DNA of 64,000 bases from Chryseobacterium gwangjuense (GCF_021311115.1 NZ_JAJTNP010000004.1:310001-374000); one strand, 5' to 3'. Shown: positions 17,116 to 27,110, numbered from the stretch's first letter. The notes: generated by a model not told the origin, from the letters alone. A program made the numbers and translations.

Positions 17116-18172
17116 TAAAGAAGAATTACTGAATAATGCAGTGAATTTGTTGAAAAAACTGATTGAAATTCCGTCATTCAGCAAAGATGAATTTAATACG
17201 TCTGTGGAAATTGAAAATTTTTTCAAAAAACATCAGGTTCCTACCAAACGTTTTAAAAATAACATCTGGGCGGTGAACAAAAATTTTGATGTTTTCAAAC
17301 CTTCGATTTTACTGAATACACACCATGATACGGTAAAACCGAATAAAGCATATACATTGGATCCGTTTTTACCGATTGAAAAAGACGGAAAATTATTCGG
17401 GTTGGGAAGTAATGATGCAGGAGCTTCTTTGGTTTCGATGGCGCAGGTTTTTTTACATTTTTATGAGAAAGAAGATTTACAATATAATTTAGTTATTGCT
17501 TTGACGGCAGAGGAGGAGATTTCAGGATTTGATGGGATTGAAGCTTTATTTCCGCAGCTTCCGAATGTGGAGCTCGCCATTGTAGGAGAACCAACGCAGA
17601 TGAATCTGGCGATTGCGGAAAAAGGACTTTTGGTTATTGACGGGGAAATGAAAGGAACTCCTTCTCACGCCGCTCATCCGAACAACGATAACTCGATTGT
17701 AAAATGTATGGAAGATTTGCAGAATATCCTAAACTTCAAATTTCCAAAAGTTTCGGATTATTTGGGTGAGGTTAAAGTTACGCTGTCAGGAATTCATGCC
17801 GGAGTTCAGCATAATGTCGTTCCGGAATCATGTACTTTTACTTTGGATGTAAGAGTTACGGACGAATATTCCAATAAAGAAGCGTTTGAAATCATCCAGT
17901 CACAGATGAAATCAACTTTAACGGCAAGGTCTTTCAGGTTAAATTCTTCAAAAATTGAAATGGATCATCCTTTTGTACAGGCAGGTTTGGAAATTGGCAG
18001 AACGAGTTATGGTTCACCAACTTCATCCGATCAGGCAATTATTCCTTGTACATCGGTAAAAATCGGTCCAGGAGATAGTAGGCGCTCTCACACCGCGGAT
18101 GAATTTATTTTCATCGAAGAAATTGCGGAGGGAATTGAGATTTATATTAAGATTCTGGAGAAAGTTTTATAG
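17090..18172 (+). CDS. argE: M20-family N-acylcitrulline deacylase (argE/dapE-like)
   Basis: A 360-residue zinc peptidase of the M20 family. Metal-ligand motifs are THHDTVKPN (His), GLGSNDAGAS (bridging Asp), TAEEEISG (catalytic and ligand Glu), GEPTQM (Glu) and RRSHTADEF (His). In this pathway the carbamoyl transfer occurs before deacylation, so the expected job is removal of the acyl group (probably succinyl) from N-acylcitrulline. The start overlaps argB by 26 bp. Confidence 0.88.
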   Translation: MQELKSVYSKEELLNNAVNLLKKLIEIPSFSKDEFNTSVEIENFFKKHQVPTKRFKNNIWAVNKNFDVFKPSILLNTHHDTVKPNKAYTLDPFLPIEKDGKLFGLGSNDAGASLVSMAQVFLHFYEKEDLQYNLVIALTAEEEISGFDGIEALFPQLPNVELAIVGEPTQMNLAIAEKGLLVIDGEMKGTPSHAAHPNNDNSIVKCMEDLQNILNFKFPKVSDYLGEVKVTLSGIHAGVQHNVVPESCTFTLDVRVTDEYSNKEAFEIIQSQMKSTLTARSFRLNSSKIEMDHPFVQAGLEIGRTSYGSPTSSDQAIIPCTSVKIGPGDSRRSHTADEFIFIEEIAEGIEIYIKILEKVL

Positions 18173-18243
18173 GTTGGAAAAGGGATGATGGAGATTTGTA
18201 AATTTTTTATTTGAAAATCAATTTCCATAATGAGTACTTCGCA

Positions 18244-18323
18244 TTGTCATTCAGAACGGAACGTAGTGGAGTGAAGAATCTTTTAAGCATAAAAATAGAT
18301 TTCTCCTTCGTCGAAATGACAAA
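18244..18323. repeat. intergenic hairpin repeat (TTGTCATTC...GAATGACAA type)
   Basis: Left arm TTGTCATTCAGAACGGAACG with GTGAAGAATCTTTT; right arm AGATTTCTCCTTCGTCGAAA then TGACAAA. Same family as the copies at 19743, 22702 and 35521. It lies in the 231-bp gap between the M20 deacylase and argH. Confidence 0.7.
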
Positions 18324-18403
18324 ACAAAATCAAATTAATAAAGGAAGATAAAGCGGTTGGTAGTAAACTTCCATCACCCAGCTTCCATCAAAAAAAGAAT
18401 TTT

Positions 18404-19708
18404 ATGAAAAAAATATGGCAGAAAGACGATAATGCCACCAATATATTAGTCAATAATTTTACAGTAGGGAAAGATCTTGACTTTGATGAGCGTTTAGCAA
18501 AATACGATGTAAAAGGCTCGATGGCACATTGTAAAATGTTAGCAGAAGTTGGAATCATTTCCAATGAAGAATCGAAGCAGATGTTGTCTGTTTTGGAAGA
18601 GATTTTAAAAGATATAGAGAACGGAACTTTTGAAATTGATAAAAATGCGGAAGATATTCATTCGCAGGTTGAATCTATTTTGATTGAGAAATTAGGTGAT
18701 ACAGGAAAGAAAATTCATACAGCAAGATCTCGTAATGATCAGGTTTTATTAGATATTAAGTTGTATTTGGTAAATGAGATCCGCGAATTGACAGCATTAA
18801 CGGATGAATTTTTTCAGATATTAATCAAACTGGCGGAACAACATAAAAATGTGTTGCTTCCTGGATATACCCACTTACAAATTGCAATGCCTTCATCGTT
18901 TGGATTATGGTTTGGAGCTTATGCAGAAGCGTTGTTGGATGATGTAGAAATGTTGTTTTCAGTAAAAAATATCATTAATAAAAATCCATTGGGCTCTGCG
19001 GCGGGTTACGGTTCGTCTTTTCCGATTGATCGTGAGAGTACGACCTACAATTTAGGTTTTCAATCGATGAGTTATAACTCTGTTTACGCTCAAATGACGC
19101 GTGGAAAGTCTGAGAAAATGTTGTCGATGGCAATGGCGACGTTGGCGGGAACATTAGGGAAGTTTGCATATGATGTTTGTTTGTATTTAAGCCAGAATTT
19201 TGATTTTATCAGTTTTCCTAAAGAATTTACAACGGGAAGCAGCATTATGCCTCACAAGAAAAATCCTGATATTTTCGAGCTGGTTCGTGCGCGTTGCAAC
19301 AGAATTCAGTCGCTGCCGAATGAGTTTATTTTATTGACAAATAATCTTCCTTCTGGGTATCACCGAGATATGCAGCTGACGAAAGAAATTCTTTTCCCGG
19401 CAATTGACTCATTAAAGGAATGTTTGGCGATTTTAAATTATACATTACCCAATATTCAGGTGAAGGATGGAATTCTCGAAGATGAAAAGTACAAATATCT
19501 TTTTAGCGTAGAGAAAATTAATGAAGAAGTGAAAAATGGAAGTTCATTCCGTGATGCTTATGTAAAAGTGGGGCAGGAGATTGAAAATAATGCGTTTGAT
19601 TTTGAAATCGGAAATCTGAATCATACCCATCAAGGAAGTATTGGAAATCTTTGTTTAGATAAAATAGAATATCAGTTTAATAAACTGAAGAATAAATTAT
19701 TGGGTTGA
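18404..19708 (+). CDS. argH: argininosuccinate lyase
   Basis: Fumarase/aspartase superfamily enzyme of 434 residues, the last step to arginine and fumarate. Signature GSSIMPHKKNPD is present with the catalytic serine loop, as are HTARSRNDQ and PGYTHLQ. The family is usually about 450-460 residues, so it is slightly short at the C-terminus. A 231-bp repeat-bearing gap separates it from the deacylase. Confidence 0.95.
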   Translation: MKKIWQKDDNATNILVNNFTVGKDLDFDERLAKYDVKGSMAHCKMLAEVGIISNEESKQMLSVLEEILKDIENGTFEIDKNAEDIHSQVESILIEKLGDTGKKIHTARSRNDQVLLDIKLYLVNEIRELTALTDEFFQILIKLAEQHKNVLLPGYTHLQIAMPSSFGLWFGAYAEALLDDVEMLFSVKNIINKNPLGSAAGYGSSFPIDRESTTYNLGFQSMSYNSVYAQMTRGKSEKMLSMAMATLAGTLGKFAYDVCLYLSQNFDFISFPKEFTTGSSIMPHKKNPDIFELVRARCNRIQSLPNEFILLTNNLPSGYHRDMQLTKEILFPAIDSLKECLAILNYTLPNIQVKDGILEDEKYKYLFSVEKINEEVKNGSSFRDAYVKVGQEIENNAFDFEIGNLNHTHQGSIGNLCLDKIEYQFNKLKNKLLG

Positions 19709-19742
19709 TTTTAAACAAGAGAAATTGTTTAAAACTAATGAT

Positions 19743-19840
19743 GAGATACTTCGACAGGCTCAGCATGACATCTCTAATACTAACTGTTTTTATTAGCGAT
19801 TCATTTGTAGCGTTGTCATACTGAGCGAAGTCGAAGCCTC
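19743..19840. repeat. intergenic hairpin repeat (CTTCGACAGGCTCAG type)
   Basis: Inverted repeat: GAGATACTTCGACAGGCTCA with GCATGACA on the left and TTGTCATACTGAGCGAAGTC with GAAGCCTC on the right. It lies between argH and the convergent Lrp/AsnC gene and may also serve as a bidirectional terminator. Confidence 0.65.
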
Positions 19841-19879
19841 TTTAGATTTATAAAGAAAAAGATTTAGTTTAAATAAAAT

Positions 19880-20341
19880 TTAATCCAAATCAATTTTAAA
19901 CTTAGTAGATTTTTTTACCTCGTGTAGCACGATAGAGCTATGATATTGCCCGATATTAGGAATGTTTGAAATCACGTTGACGGTAAATTCATTATAAGAA
20001 TTAATGTCTTTAGCGATAATTTTAAGCATATAATCGTATTCGCCGGAAAGACTGGTGACTTCCTGAACTTCATCATGTTGCATGATATTTTTCTCGAAAG
20101 TTTCCAATACTTTTTTGGATTGCTCTTTCAGACGGACGTTACAGTAAACGACAATATTCAAACCCAGTTTTTCGCGATTTAAAAGACCTACATATTTCTC
20201 AATAATTCCTTGTTTCTCCAGTTGTTTGATGCGCTCATACGTCGGAGTAAAGGTAAGACCTATCTTTTCTGAAATTTCTTTCACCGAATAAGTAGAGTCT
20301 TCCTGAATAATACTGAGAATCATCCTGTCTTTTAAATCCAT
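19880..20341 (-). CDS. Lrp/AsnC family transcriptional regulator
   Basis: A 153-residue regulator starting MDLKDRMILSIIQED at 20341; an in-frame ATG 24 bp upstream is less typical. The N-terminal winged HTH (YSVKEISEKIGLTFTPTYERIKQLEKQG region) is followed by a RAM/ligand-binding domain (QEVTSLSGEYDYMLKIIAKD). Lrp/AsnC proteins sense amino acids. Its position between arginine and pyrimidine genes suggests, but does not prove, control of one of them. Confidence 0.9.
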   Translation of the reverse strand: MDLKDRMILSIIQEDSTYSVKEISEKIGLTFTPTYERIKQLEKQGIIEKYVGLLNREKLGLNIVVYCNVRLKEQSKKVLETFEKNIMQHDEVQEVTSLSGEYDYMLKIIAKDINSYNEFTVNVISNIPNIGQYHSSIVLHEVKKSTKFKIDLD

Positions 20342-20429
20342 AATAATGATGTTGAATGATAACAAAAATAATATTTAAAAATGAAAATAACTAGTGATTG
20401 AGATTTTTTAATTAAAATCAAACTTAGGT

Positions 20430-20460
20430 TTTGTCAGTTTGTAAAATTGTTGTATCTTTG
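20430..20460 (+). promoter_or_regulatory. promoter of pyrB (Bacteroidota consensus)
   Basis: TTTG at 20430-20433, a 19-bp spacer, then TATCTTTG at 20453-20460: an exact match to TTTG-N19-TAnnTTTG. Transcription should begin within a few bases of the leader ATG at 20467, giving an extremely short or absent 5' UTR before the leader ORF. Confidence 0.88.
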
Positions 20461-20466
20461 CACCTA

Positions 20467-20538
20467 ATGAATAACACAGTATTTATATCATTAGAATTAC
20501 CGGGCGTAGACGCCCTTTACGATATTTATTTATATTAA
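20467..20538 (+). CDS. putative pyrB leader peptide
   Basis: A 23-codon frame starting MNNTVFISLELPGVD and ending in ALYDIYLY followed by TAA, directly after the promoter. Its stop codon abuts the 5' arm of the downstream terminator hairpin (20539), so a ribosome reaching the stop would cover that arm. This is the geometry of the E. coli pyrBI leader. No ribosome binding site can exist if transcription starts at the predicted base, so translation would be leaderless. That the frame is translated is inferred. Confidence 0.5.
   Translation: MNNTVFISLELPGVDALYDIYLY
20502..20515 (+). promoter_or_regulatory. candidate RNA polymerase pause hairpin in pyrB leader
   Basis: GGGCG-TAGA-CGCCC, a 5-bp GC stem with a 4-base loop, followed by the U-rich stretch 20516-20538 (13 U in 23). 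In E. coli pyrBI a pause hairpin followed by U-rich sequence senses UTP. Confidence 0.5.
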
Positions 20539-20566
20539 GCGAAGATATTTTCTTCGCTTTTTTTTT
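20539..20566 (+). terminator. intrinsic terminator (attenuator) before pyrB
   Basis: Stem GCGAAGA with TCTTCGC around a short A/T loop (20539-20557), then nine T's (20558-20566). It lies 20 bp before the pyrB ATG and would stop transcription of pyrB unless prevented. Confidence 0.85.
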
Positions 20567-20585
20567 GTAAAAAATTAAAGATAAT

Positions 20586-21476
20586 ATGTTTACCATTACA
20601 GAACTAAGCACCGAGAGGATCAACAGTATAGTAACAGAAGCATTGGCTTTTGCAAACGGAAAAACCGCTAAAATTGAAGGAGAAGTTTTTTGCTCTAATC
20701 TTTTCTTTGAAGACAGTACAAGAACGAAAACAAGTTTTGATATTGCCGAAAGAAAATTAGGCTTACAGGTCGTTCCTTTTGATGCTTCTCACAGCTCTGT
20801 AAATAAAGGTGAAAGTCTTTATGATACGGTGAAAACAATTGAAAGTCTGGGAGTAAATCTTGTGGTAATCAGAGATAAGAAAGACCGATATTTTGATGAA
20901 TTAAAAAATATAAACATTCCTGTCATCAATGGAGGAGATGGAACAGGGAACCACCCGTCTCAATGTATGCTGGATCTGATGACGATTTATCAGGAATTTG
21001 GAAAATTTGAAGGCTTAAAAGTAGGAATTGTAGGAGACGTAAAACACAGCAGAGTGGCCAATTCAAATGCAGAAGCATTAAGAAGATTAGGAGCGAAAGT
21101 GTATTTTTCAGGACCGGAGCAATGGTTTGATGAAGGCGCTTTAATCAACGGGACATATTTAAATGTAGATGAACTAATTGCTGAGGTGGATGTGTTGATG
21201 CTATTAAGAATTCAGCATGAAAGACATGATGCAAAAATGAGTTTCTCCGCTTCAGATTACCATAGAAAATATGGGTTGACTAAAGAAAGAGAACAAGCCA
21301 TGAAAAAAGAAGGGATCATTATGCATCCTGCTCCAATCAACAGAGGAGTAGAGATTGATACAGACTTAGTGGAATGTGAACGTTCAAGAATTTTCAAACA
21401 AATGCAGAACGGGGTTTTCGCAAGAATGGCGATCTTAAAGGAAGCTTTGGAAAAACAAGGGTATACTTTTAAGTAA
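20586..21476 (+). CDS. pyrB: aspartate carbamoyltransferase catalytic subunit
   Basis: Commits carbamoyl phosphate and aspartate to pyrimidine synthesis. The 296-residue protein carries [15 protein letters not shown] (carbamoyl-phosphate loop), [17 protein letters not shown], and [12 protein letters not shown] near the C-terminus. No pyrI regulatory gene follows, so control is expected at the leader (promoter, leader ORF and terminator at 20430-20566). carA and carB follow in the same direction. Confidence 0.96.
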   Translation: MFTITELSTERINSIVTEALAFANGKTAKIEGEVFCSNLFFEDSTRTKTSFDIAERKLGLQVVPFDASHSSVNKGESLYDTVKTIESLGVNLVVIRDKKDRYFDELKNINIPVINGGDGTGNHPSQCMLDLMTIYQEFGKFEGLKVGIVGDVKHSRVANSNAEALRRLGAKVYFSGPEQWFDEGALINGTYLNVDELIAEVDVLMLLRIQHERHDAKMSFSASDYHRKYGLTKEREQAMKKEGIIMHPAPINRGVEIDTDLVECERSRIFKQMQNGVFARMAILKEALEKQGYTFK

Positions 21477-21518
21477 GAGTAAAGTAAAAAGAGCCAAGTA
21501 AAAAGTAAAACATCCACA

Positions 21519-21575
21519 AAATTCCTCTCCTCTGGAGGGGTGGCAAAAGTTCAAAGAATTTTTTGACGGGGTGGT
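21519..21575. repeat. intergenic repeat (CCTCTGGAGGGGTGGC type)
   Basis: TCCTCTCCTCTGGAGGGGTG, then GCAAAAGTTCAAAGAATTTT and TTGACGGGGTGGT. The string resembles a common flavobacterial intergenic repeat. It occupies the pyrB-carA gap. CCTCTGGAGG is itself palindromic. Confidence 0.6.
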
Positions 21576-21617
21576 AAAAAAATTAAATAGAAAGTAAAAG
21601 AAAATCTAAATAAAAAA

Positions 21618-22691
21618 ATGAAGAAAAAATTAATACTGGAGTCCGGTGAAGTGTTTCATGGAGAAGGTTTCGGAACAGAATTGGAAACTGCAGGAGAAGT
21701 GGTTTTCAATACCGGAATGACAGGGTATCAAGAACTGATTTCTGATCCGTCTTATTGCGGTCAGATTGTTTGTATGACCTATCCGCTTATCGGAAATTAT
21801 GGGATTAATAGAGATGACTATGAGAGTATAGAGCCGGCTATCAAAGGACTTATCGTAAAAGAGCTTTGTGATTTGCCTTCAAATTTCCGTACTCAGATTA
21901 CTTTAGATGAATTATTTAAAAAGAAAAACCTTTCAGGAATTTCAGGAATCGATACAAGAAGACTGACAAGAATTCTTCGTAATTCCGGAGTAGTGAAAGG
22001 AAAAATCGTAAACGCTGATGCTGATGAAAGCACAGTGGTTGCAGAATTAAAATCAACAAATTTTCCTACAAACCAGGTAGAGCAGGTTTCTACAAAGACG
22101 CCTTACGCAAATCCGGGAAGAGGTTTAAAAGTAGTATTGGTGGATTTTGGTTCTAAATTAGGAATTATCAGAGAATTGTCCCAAAGAAACTGCGACATTA
22201 CAGTAGTTTCTCAGGATGTAACAGCAGAAGAAATTTTGCTGATGGATCCGGACGGAGTAATGTTATCAAACGGTCCTGGAGATCCTGAAGATAACCAACA
22301 CGCTTTAGAAATGATTAATGGAATTCTAGGAAAAGTTCCAATTTTTGGAATTTGTTTAGGACACCAGTTAATTGGTTTGGCTTGTGGAGCTAAAACTTTC
22401 AAATTAAAATTCGGACACAGAGGAGGAAATCACCCGGTGTTGGATTTAGAGAAAAACAAAGTGGCTATCACTTCTCAAAACCACGGTTATGCGGTTGATC
22501 AGGAAAGTTTGAAAAATACAGATTTAATTGAAACGCACATCGCACTGAACGACAGAACAAACGAAGGTCTGAAACACAAAATTCACCCTTGTTTCTCAGT
22601 TCAGTATCACCCGGAAGCTAGCCCAGGTCCGGAAGATGCGAACTACTTATTTGATGAGTTCATTGAATTGATGGAAAACTTCAAAAAGTAA
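21618..22691 (+). CDS. carA: carbamoyl-phosphate synthase small (glutaminase) subunit
   Basis: Releases ammonia from glutamine for CarB. The 357-residue protein has the N-terminal CarA domain (LILESGEVFHGEGFG, NTGMTGYQEL) and a class I glutaminase domain with the nucleophile in FGICLGHQLIGLA and the His/Glu dyad in VQYHPEASPGP. It provides carbamoyl phosphate for both pyrB and the arginine transcarbamylase. Confidence 0.96.
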   Translation: MKKKLILESGEVFHGEGFGTELETAGEVVFNTGMTGYQELISDPSYCGQIVCMTYPLIGNYGINRDDYESIEPAIKGLIVKELCDLPSNFRTQITLDELFKKKNLSGISGIDTRRLTRILRNSGVVKGKIVNADADESTVVAELKSTNFPTNQVEQVSTKTPYANPGRGLKVVLVDFGSKLGIIRELSQRNCDITVVSQDVTAEEILLMDPDGVMLSNGPGDPEDNQHALEMINGILGKVPIFGICLGHQLIGLACGAKTFKLKFGHRGGNHPVLDLEKNKVAITSQNHGYAVDQESLKNTDLIETHIALNDRTNEGLKHKIHPCFSVQYHPEASPGPEDANYLFDEFIELMENFKK

Positions 22692-22701
22692 AACACCGGA
22701 G

Positions 22702-22782
22702 TTGTCATTCTGAACGAAGCAAATGCAAAGTGAAGAATCTCAATAATTAAAAAGAGATTTCTCAATTCTTCGGAAAGACAAT
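22702..22782. repeat. intergenic hairpin repeat (TTGTCATTC type)
   Basis: TTGTCATTCTGAACGAAGCA on the left and TTCTTCGGAAAGACAA on the right, same family as the copies at 18244 and 35521. Immediately after it, 22812-22858 consists of low-complexity ACATCTAAC-type units before carB. Confidence 0.65.
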
Positions 22783-22861
22783 GTGTAAAAATTAAATCTA
22801 AATAAAAAACAGTGCTAAAAGCTTAACATCTAACTTCTAGCATCTAACATCTAACTTAGAA

Positions 22862-25800
22862 ATGGCAAAACGTACAGATATAAAAACAATTTTAGTAATC
22901 GGTTCAGGACCTATCATCATTGGTCAGGCGGCGGAATTTGATTACGCAGGAACGCAGGCTTGTTTGTCTTTGAGAGAAGAAGGCTACAAGGTAATTTTGA
23001 TCAACTCAAACCCTGCAACGATTATGACGGATGTTGAAATCGCAGATAAAGTATATATCGAGCCGATTTCACTTCAGTTTGTAAGTCACATCATCAGAAA
23101 AGAGCGCCCGGATGCGCTTTTACCGACTTTGGGAGGTCAAACTGGTCTGAATATGGCGGTAGAATTGGAAAAATCAGGAATTCTTGAAGAATGCAAAGTG
23201 GAAGTGTTAGGAACAAAACTTTCAGCGATCAACAGAGCGGAAGACAGAGATTTGTTCCGTGAATTGATGAGAGAACTGAACGAGCCGGTTCCGGAATCTG
23301 ATATCGTAAATACGGTAGAAGGAGCCTTAAACTTTGCTGACGAAATCGGTTATCCTGTAATTGTTCGTCCTGCCTTCACAATGGGGGGGACAGGAGGAGG
23401 TATCGCTTCCAACGAAACTGAATTGAAGGAGATTGCTGAATTAGGATTAAAACACAGTCCTGTAACTCAGTGTTTGATCGAAAAATCGATCGCAGGTTTC
23501 AAAGAGATTGAATACGAAGTAATGCGTGATGCAAACGACAACGCGATTGTGGTTTGTAACATGGAAAATATCGACCCGGTTGGAGTTCACACAGGAGACT
23601 CAATCGTTGTGGCGCCTTCTCAGACGCTTTCTGATAGAGAGTATCAGTTGTTGAGAAACGCATCACTAAAAATCATCAGAGCTTTAGGAATTGAAGGAGG
23701 ATGTAACGTACAGTTGGCGTTAGACCCGCATTCATTCGATTATTATATCATCGAGGTTAACCCGAGAGTTTCTCGTTCATCAGCTTTAGCATCAAAAGCA
23801 ACAGGGTATCCGATTGCTAAGATTGCTGCTAAAATTGCGGTAGGATTGACTCTTGATGAAATCATGAATCCGGTTACAGGAAAAACTTACGCTTGTTTCG
23901 AACCAGCGTTGGATTATGTGGTAACTAAATTCCCAAGATTCCCATTCGATAAATTCGAAACGGCGGACAGAAGATTATCAACACAGATGAAAGCAACGGG
24001 TGAGGTAATGGCAATCGGAAGAAATTTCGAAGAATCATTACAAAAAGCAATCCGTTCTCTTGAAACAGGAATTAAGCATATCGGTTTAAAAACTAAGCAA
24101 GCTGCAGCTTTAACGGCAGAAGAAATCGAAAGAAGAATCAGAGTGTGTGATGACGAAAGATTGTTCATCATCGGTGATGCTTTAAGAAGAGGGTATGATT
24201 GGGAACAAATTGTAGAATGGAGCAAAATCGATAAATTCTTCATCTGGAAAATCAAGAAATTGATTGATTTCGAAAAAGTGATTGCTGAAAATAAATTCAA
24301 TAAAGACATTTTATTAGAAGCTAAAAAACTAGGTTTTGCCGATGTAAATATCGCTGTTCTTTGGGATGTAAAAGAGCGTGAAATCTTCAATTTCAGAAAA
24401 GAGAATGGAATAATGCCTGTATTTAAAATGGTAGATACTTGTGCTGCAGAATTCGAATCTGAAACCCCATATTTCTACGGGACTTACGAAGAAGAAAACG
24501 AAAGTGTTGCTTCAGATAAAGAAAAAATCATCGTTTTAGGTTCAGGTCCGATCAGAATCGGGCAGGGAGTTGAGTTCGATTACGCAACGGTTCACTCGGT
24601 TTGGGCAATCAAAGAAATGGGTTACGAAGCGATTATCATCAACAACAACCCAGAAACAGTTTCTACAGACTTCTCTATTTCAGATAAATTATACTTCGAG
24701 CCTTTAACGGAAGAAGATGTAATGAACATCATCGAGCTTGAAAAACCAAAAGGAGTTGTTGTACAGTTCGGAGGACAGACAGCAATCAACCTTGCAGATA
24801 AACTAGCTTCTCACGGAGTGCAGATTTTAGGAACTTCTCTGGAAGATTTGGATAGAGCTGAAAACAGAGATAAGTTCGAAAAAGCGCTTCAGGAAATGGG
24901 AATTCCTCAACCTCTAGGAAAAACTTCGACTTCAAAAGAAGAAGCGATAAAAATTGCCAACGAAATCGGTTATCCGGTATTGGTTCGTCCAAGCTACGTG
25001 TTGGGAGGTAGAGCAATGGAAATTGTTTATACTGAAGCAGAATTGGCTCACTATATGGAGTTTGCGGTAGATGCAAGTCCGGAACACCCGGTTTTGGTCG
25101 ATAGATATATGGTAGGGAAAGAGATCGAGGTTGATGCCATTTGCGACGGAGAAACAGTGGTAATTCCTGGAATTATGGAACACATCGAAAGAGCGGGAGT
25201 TCACTCAGGAGACTCAATTGCGGTGTATCCTCCACAGAATATCTCACAAAGTGAAGTTGATACTTTGGTAGATTACACACAAAGACTGGCTAAAGGATTG
25301 AATGTTATTGGTCTAATGAATATCCAATACGTTCTTTTCGATGGAAATGTCTATGTAATCGAAGTAAATCCACGTTCATCAAGAACAGTTCCTTTCTTGT
25401 CTAAAATCACGGATGTTCCGATGGCAAATCTTGCTACAAAAGCAATTTTAGGTCAGAAACTAACAGATTTAGGATACAAAAACGGTTTGGTTCCAAATAA
25501 AGAAGGAGTGTATGTAAAAGTTCCTGTGTTCTCTTTCTCAAAACTAACAAAGGTTGATATCTCTTTAGGCCCAGAAATGAAGTCTACAGGAGAGGTTATG
25601 GGTAAAGATACAACGTTGGAAAAAGCACTTTACAAAGGATTAGTTGCAGCAGGAAGAAAAGTTCCGATGCACGGTTCAATCTTGTTCACGGTAGCAGACA
25701 AGCACAAGCAGGAAGCTGCTGATTTGGCAGAAAGATTCCATGAAGTTGGATTCAGAATCTGGGCAACAGAAGGAACGGCCAAATTCTTCGAAGAAAAAGG

Positions 25801-26044
25801 AATTCCTTGCAAAATAGGATACAAAATCGGAGAAGAAAGTGTAAACTTGATCGACCTGATCCAAAAAGGAAAAGTGCAGTATGTTGTTAACACCACTACG
25901 AAAGGAAAACAAGCTGAAAGAGACGGTTTCCAGATCAGAAGAATGAGTGTTGAAAACGGTGTTCCTTGTTTAACATCAATGGATACGGTGGAAGCGATCT
26001 TAAAAGTAATCGAAAGCATGAGTTTCAAAATGGAAACGATGTAG
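22862..26044 (+). CDS. carB: carbamoyl-phosphate synthase large subunit
   Basis: A 1060-residue enzyme with two ATP-grasp halves, each starting with a GSGPI motif ([17 protein letters not shown] at the N-terminus, [17 protein letters not shown] near residue 559), and a C-terminal MGS-like allosteric domain. It makes carbamoyl phosphate from bicarbonate, ammonia and two ATP. The last 47 bases before and through the stop (25997-26043) recur at 27047-27093, see that entry. Confidence 0.97.
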   Translation: MAKRTDIKTILVIGSGPIIIGQAAEFDYAGTQACLSLREEGYKVILINSNPATIMTDVEIADKVYIEPISLQFVSHIIRKERPDALLPTLGGQTGLNMAVELEKSGILEECKVEVLGTKLSAINRAEDRDLFRELMRELNEPVPESDIVNTVEGALNFADEIGYPVIVRPAFTMGGTGGGIASNETELKEIAELGLKHSPVTQCLIEKSIAGFKEIEYEVMRDANDNAIVVCNMENIDPVGVHTGDSIVVAPSQTLSDREYQLLRNASLKIIRALGIEGGCNVQLALDPHSFDYYIIEVNPRVSRSSALASKATGYPIAKIAAKIAVGLTLDEIMNPVTGKTYACFEPALDYVVTKFPRFPFDKFETADRRLSTQMKATGEVMAIGRNFEESLQKAIRSLETGIKHIGLKTKQAAALTAEEIERRIRVCDDERLFIIGDALRRGYDWEQIVEWSKIDKFFIWKIKKLIDFEKVIAENKFNKDILLEAKKLGFADVNIAVLWDVKEREIFNFRKENGIMPVFKMVDTCAAEFESETPYFYGTYEEENESVASDKEKIIVLGSGPIRIGQGVEFDYATVHSVWAIKEMGYEAIIINNNPETVSTDFSISDKLYFEPLTEEDVMNIIELEKPKGVVVQFGGQTAINLADKLASHGVQILGTSLEDLDRAENRDKFEKALQEMGIPQPLGKTSTSKEEAIKIANEIGYPVLVRPSYVLGGRAMEIVYTEAELAHYMEFAVDASPEHPVLVDRYMVGKEIEVDAICDGETVVIPGIMEHIERAGVHSGDSIAVYPPQNISQSEVDTLVDYTQRLAKGLNVIGLMNIQYVLFDGNVYVIEVNPRSSRTVPFLSKITDVPMANLATKAILGQKLTDLGYKNGLVPNKEGVYVKVPVFSFSKLTKVDISLGPEMKSTGEVMGKDTTLEKALYKGLVAAGRKVPMHGSILFTVADKHKQEAADLAERFHEVGFRIWATEGTAKFFEEKGIPCKIGYKIGEESVNLIDLIQKGKVQYVVNTTTKGKQAERDGFQIRRMSVENGVPCLTSMDTVEAILKVIESMSFKMETM

Positions 26045-26063
26045 ACTGTTTTTTGTGAAAAGT

Positions 26064-26104
26064 AAAAAAAGCCTTTCTAAAGTGATATTTGGAAAGGCTT
26101 TTAT
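26064..26104 (+). terminator. hairpin terminator behind carB
   Basis: AAAAAAGCCTTTC pairs with GGAAAGGCTTTT around a short loop, with T-rich sequence after it. It stands between carB and the inserted lipoprotein gene. Confidence 0.75.
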
Positions 26105-26132
26105 AAAAATAATACATTTGAAAAAATTAAAA

Positions 26133-27008
26133 ATGAAATATCTTTATATTGTAGTACTTTGCATATTTTTTAGTAGTTGTAGTAATGATAGTGACAATGA
26201 GAATCTTCAAGCTATTAATGGTAATGAAAAGTTACAAAAATTGACAATTATTGACGAAGATTTAGAAAATGGTGTTTATAGTTTTCATGAGAAACTAGAT
26301 CTTACTTTCGGATATAATCAAAATAAATTAGTAACAGTAATCGACTCAGGAGGAAAATATAATGAAACTTTAAGTTATGTAAATGGGAATCTTAAAAATA
26401 TTACTATTACTGGAATTGATTTTCCTGGTCTTGATAATAATTTTCCTTTAAATATTGTTAGAGACTTGTTTTATGATAGTTCTAATAGGTTAATTAAAGC
26501 TGTTAATCCTACAATTGATATTTATGGACAAACACAAGAAAAACATTATGAGTACCCTTCAAATAATTTGATAATTGTTAAAGATTTTTTAATAACCTCA
26601 TCTGGAAATCAAATTTTACAACAACAAACTAAAATTTATTTCACCAATCAAAATGTTGAAAAAATTGAACTTTTTAATAATACTTCAGCAACTCCATATA
26701 GAAATATGAAGTTTGAATATGATAGTAAAATTAATCCAAATACAAGGGTAGATTTTAATAGGATTTTAGCTCTCCCTGAAAAATCCTACACGGTAAATAT
26801 TATACAGAACTATTCTCAATTGTCAAAAAATAATGTTTTGAAAATTATTAATAATGATATTTATGGAGCAACAGAATATCAAACATTTTTAAATGAAATA
26901 AACTATATTTATGACTCTGCTACTAATTTACCGATTACGCAATCATTTAAAATATTAGACGTATCTAATAATATTGGATATAAAATTACTGGGAGTTATT
27001 CGTTTTAA
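26133..27008 (+). CDS. lipoprotein of unknown function (AT-rich insert)
   Basis: A 291-residue protein with a lipoprotein signal peptide: MKYLYIVVLCIFFSSC, cysteine 16 in a FSSC lipobox, followed by SNDSDNEN. I chose 26133 because it gives this signal; an in-frame ATG at 26055 would put 26 extra residues in front, within the carB terminator. The body has repeated short beta-type segments (YDSSNRLIK, YPSNNLIIVKD, EFYDSK-like) reminiscent of DUF4595/RHS-like wall repeats in Bacteroidota lipoproteins. It is visibly more AT-rich than the genes around it and is bracketed by two copies of the carB 3' end, both signs of acquisition. Confidence 0.85.
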   Translation: MKYLYIVVLCIFFSSCSNDSDNENLQAINGNEKLQKLTIIDEDLENGVYSFHEKLDLTFGYNQNKLVTVIDSGGKYNETLSYVNGNLKNITITGIDFPGLDNNFPLNIVRDLFYDSSNRLIKAVNPTIDIYGQTQEKHYEYPSNNLIIVKDFLITSSGNQILQQQTKIYFTNQNVEKIELFNNTSATPYRNMKFEYDSKINPNTRVDFNRILALPEKSYTVNIIQNYSQLSKNNVLKIINNDIYGATEYQTFLNEINYIYDSATNLPITQSFKILDVSNNIGYKITGSYSF

Positions 27009-27046
27009 AACCTTACCATTTTACTTAAAAGAACATTTTGGTAACA

Positions 27047-27093
27047 ATCTTAAAAATAATCGAAAGCATGAGTTTCAAATTGGGAATGATGTA
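27047..27093 (+). pseudogene. carB: second, diverged copy of the carB 3' end
   Basis: 43 of 47 bases match 25997-26043, the end of carB. Read in the carB frame it encodes ILKIIESMSFKLGMM-stop against [19 protein letters not shown]. It is followed by a terminator at 27111-27144. It looks like the original or an incoming carB tail left behind when the lipoprotein gene entered. Confidence 0.85.
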
Positions 27094-27110
27094 ATTTTCG
27101 GATTAAAAAT

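Noticed and set aside
23914..26028. Long minus-strand reading frames inside carB
   Set aside because: They lie antisense to a highly conserved gene and have no family features; products of codon bias.
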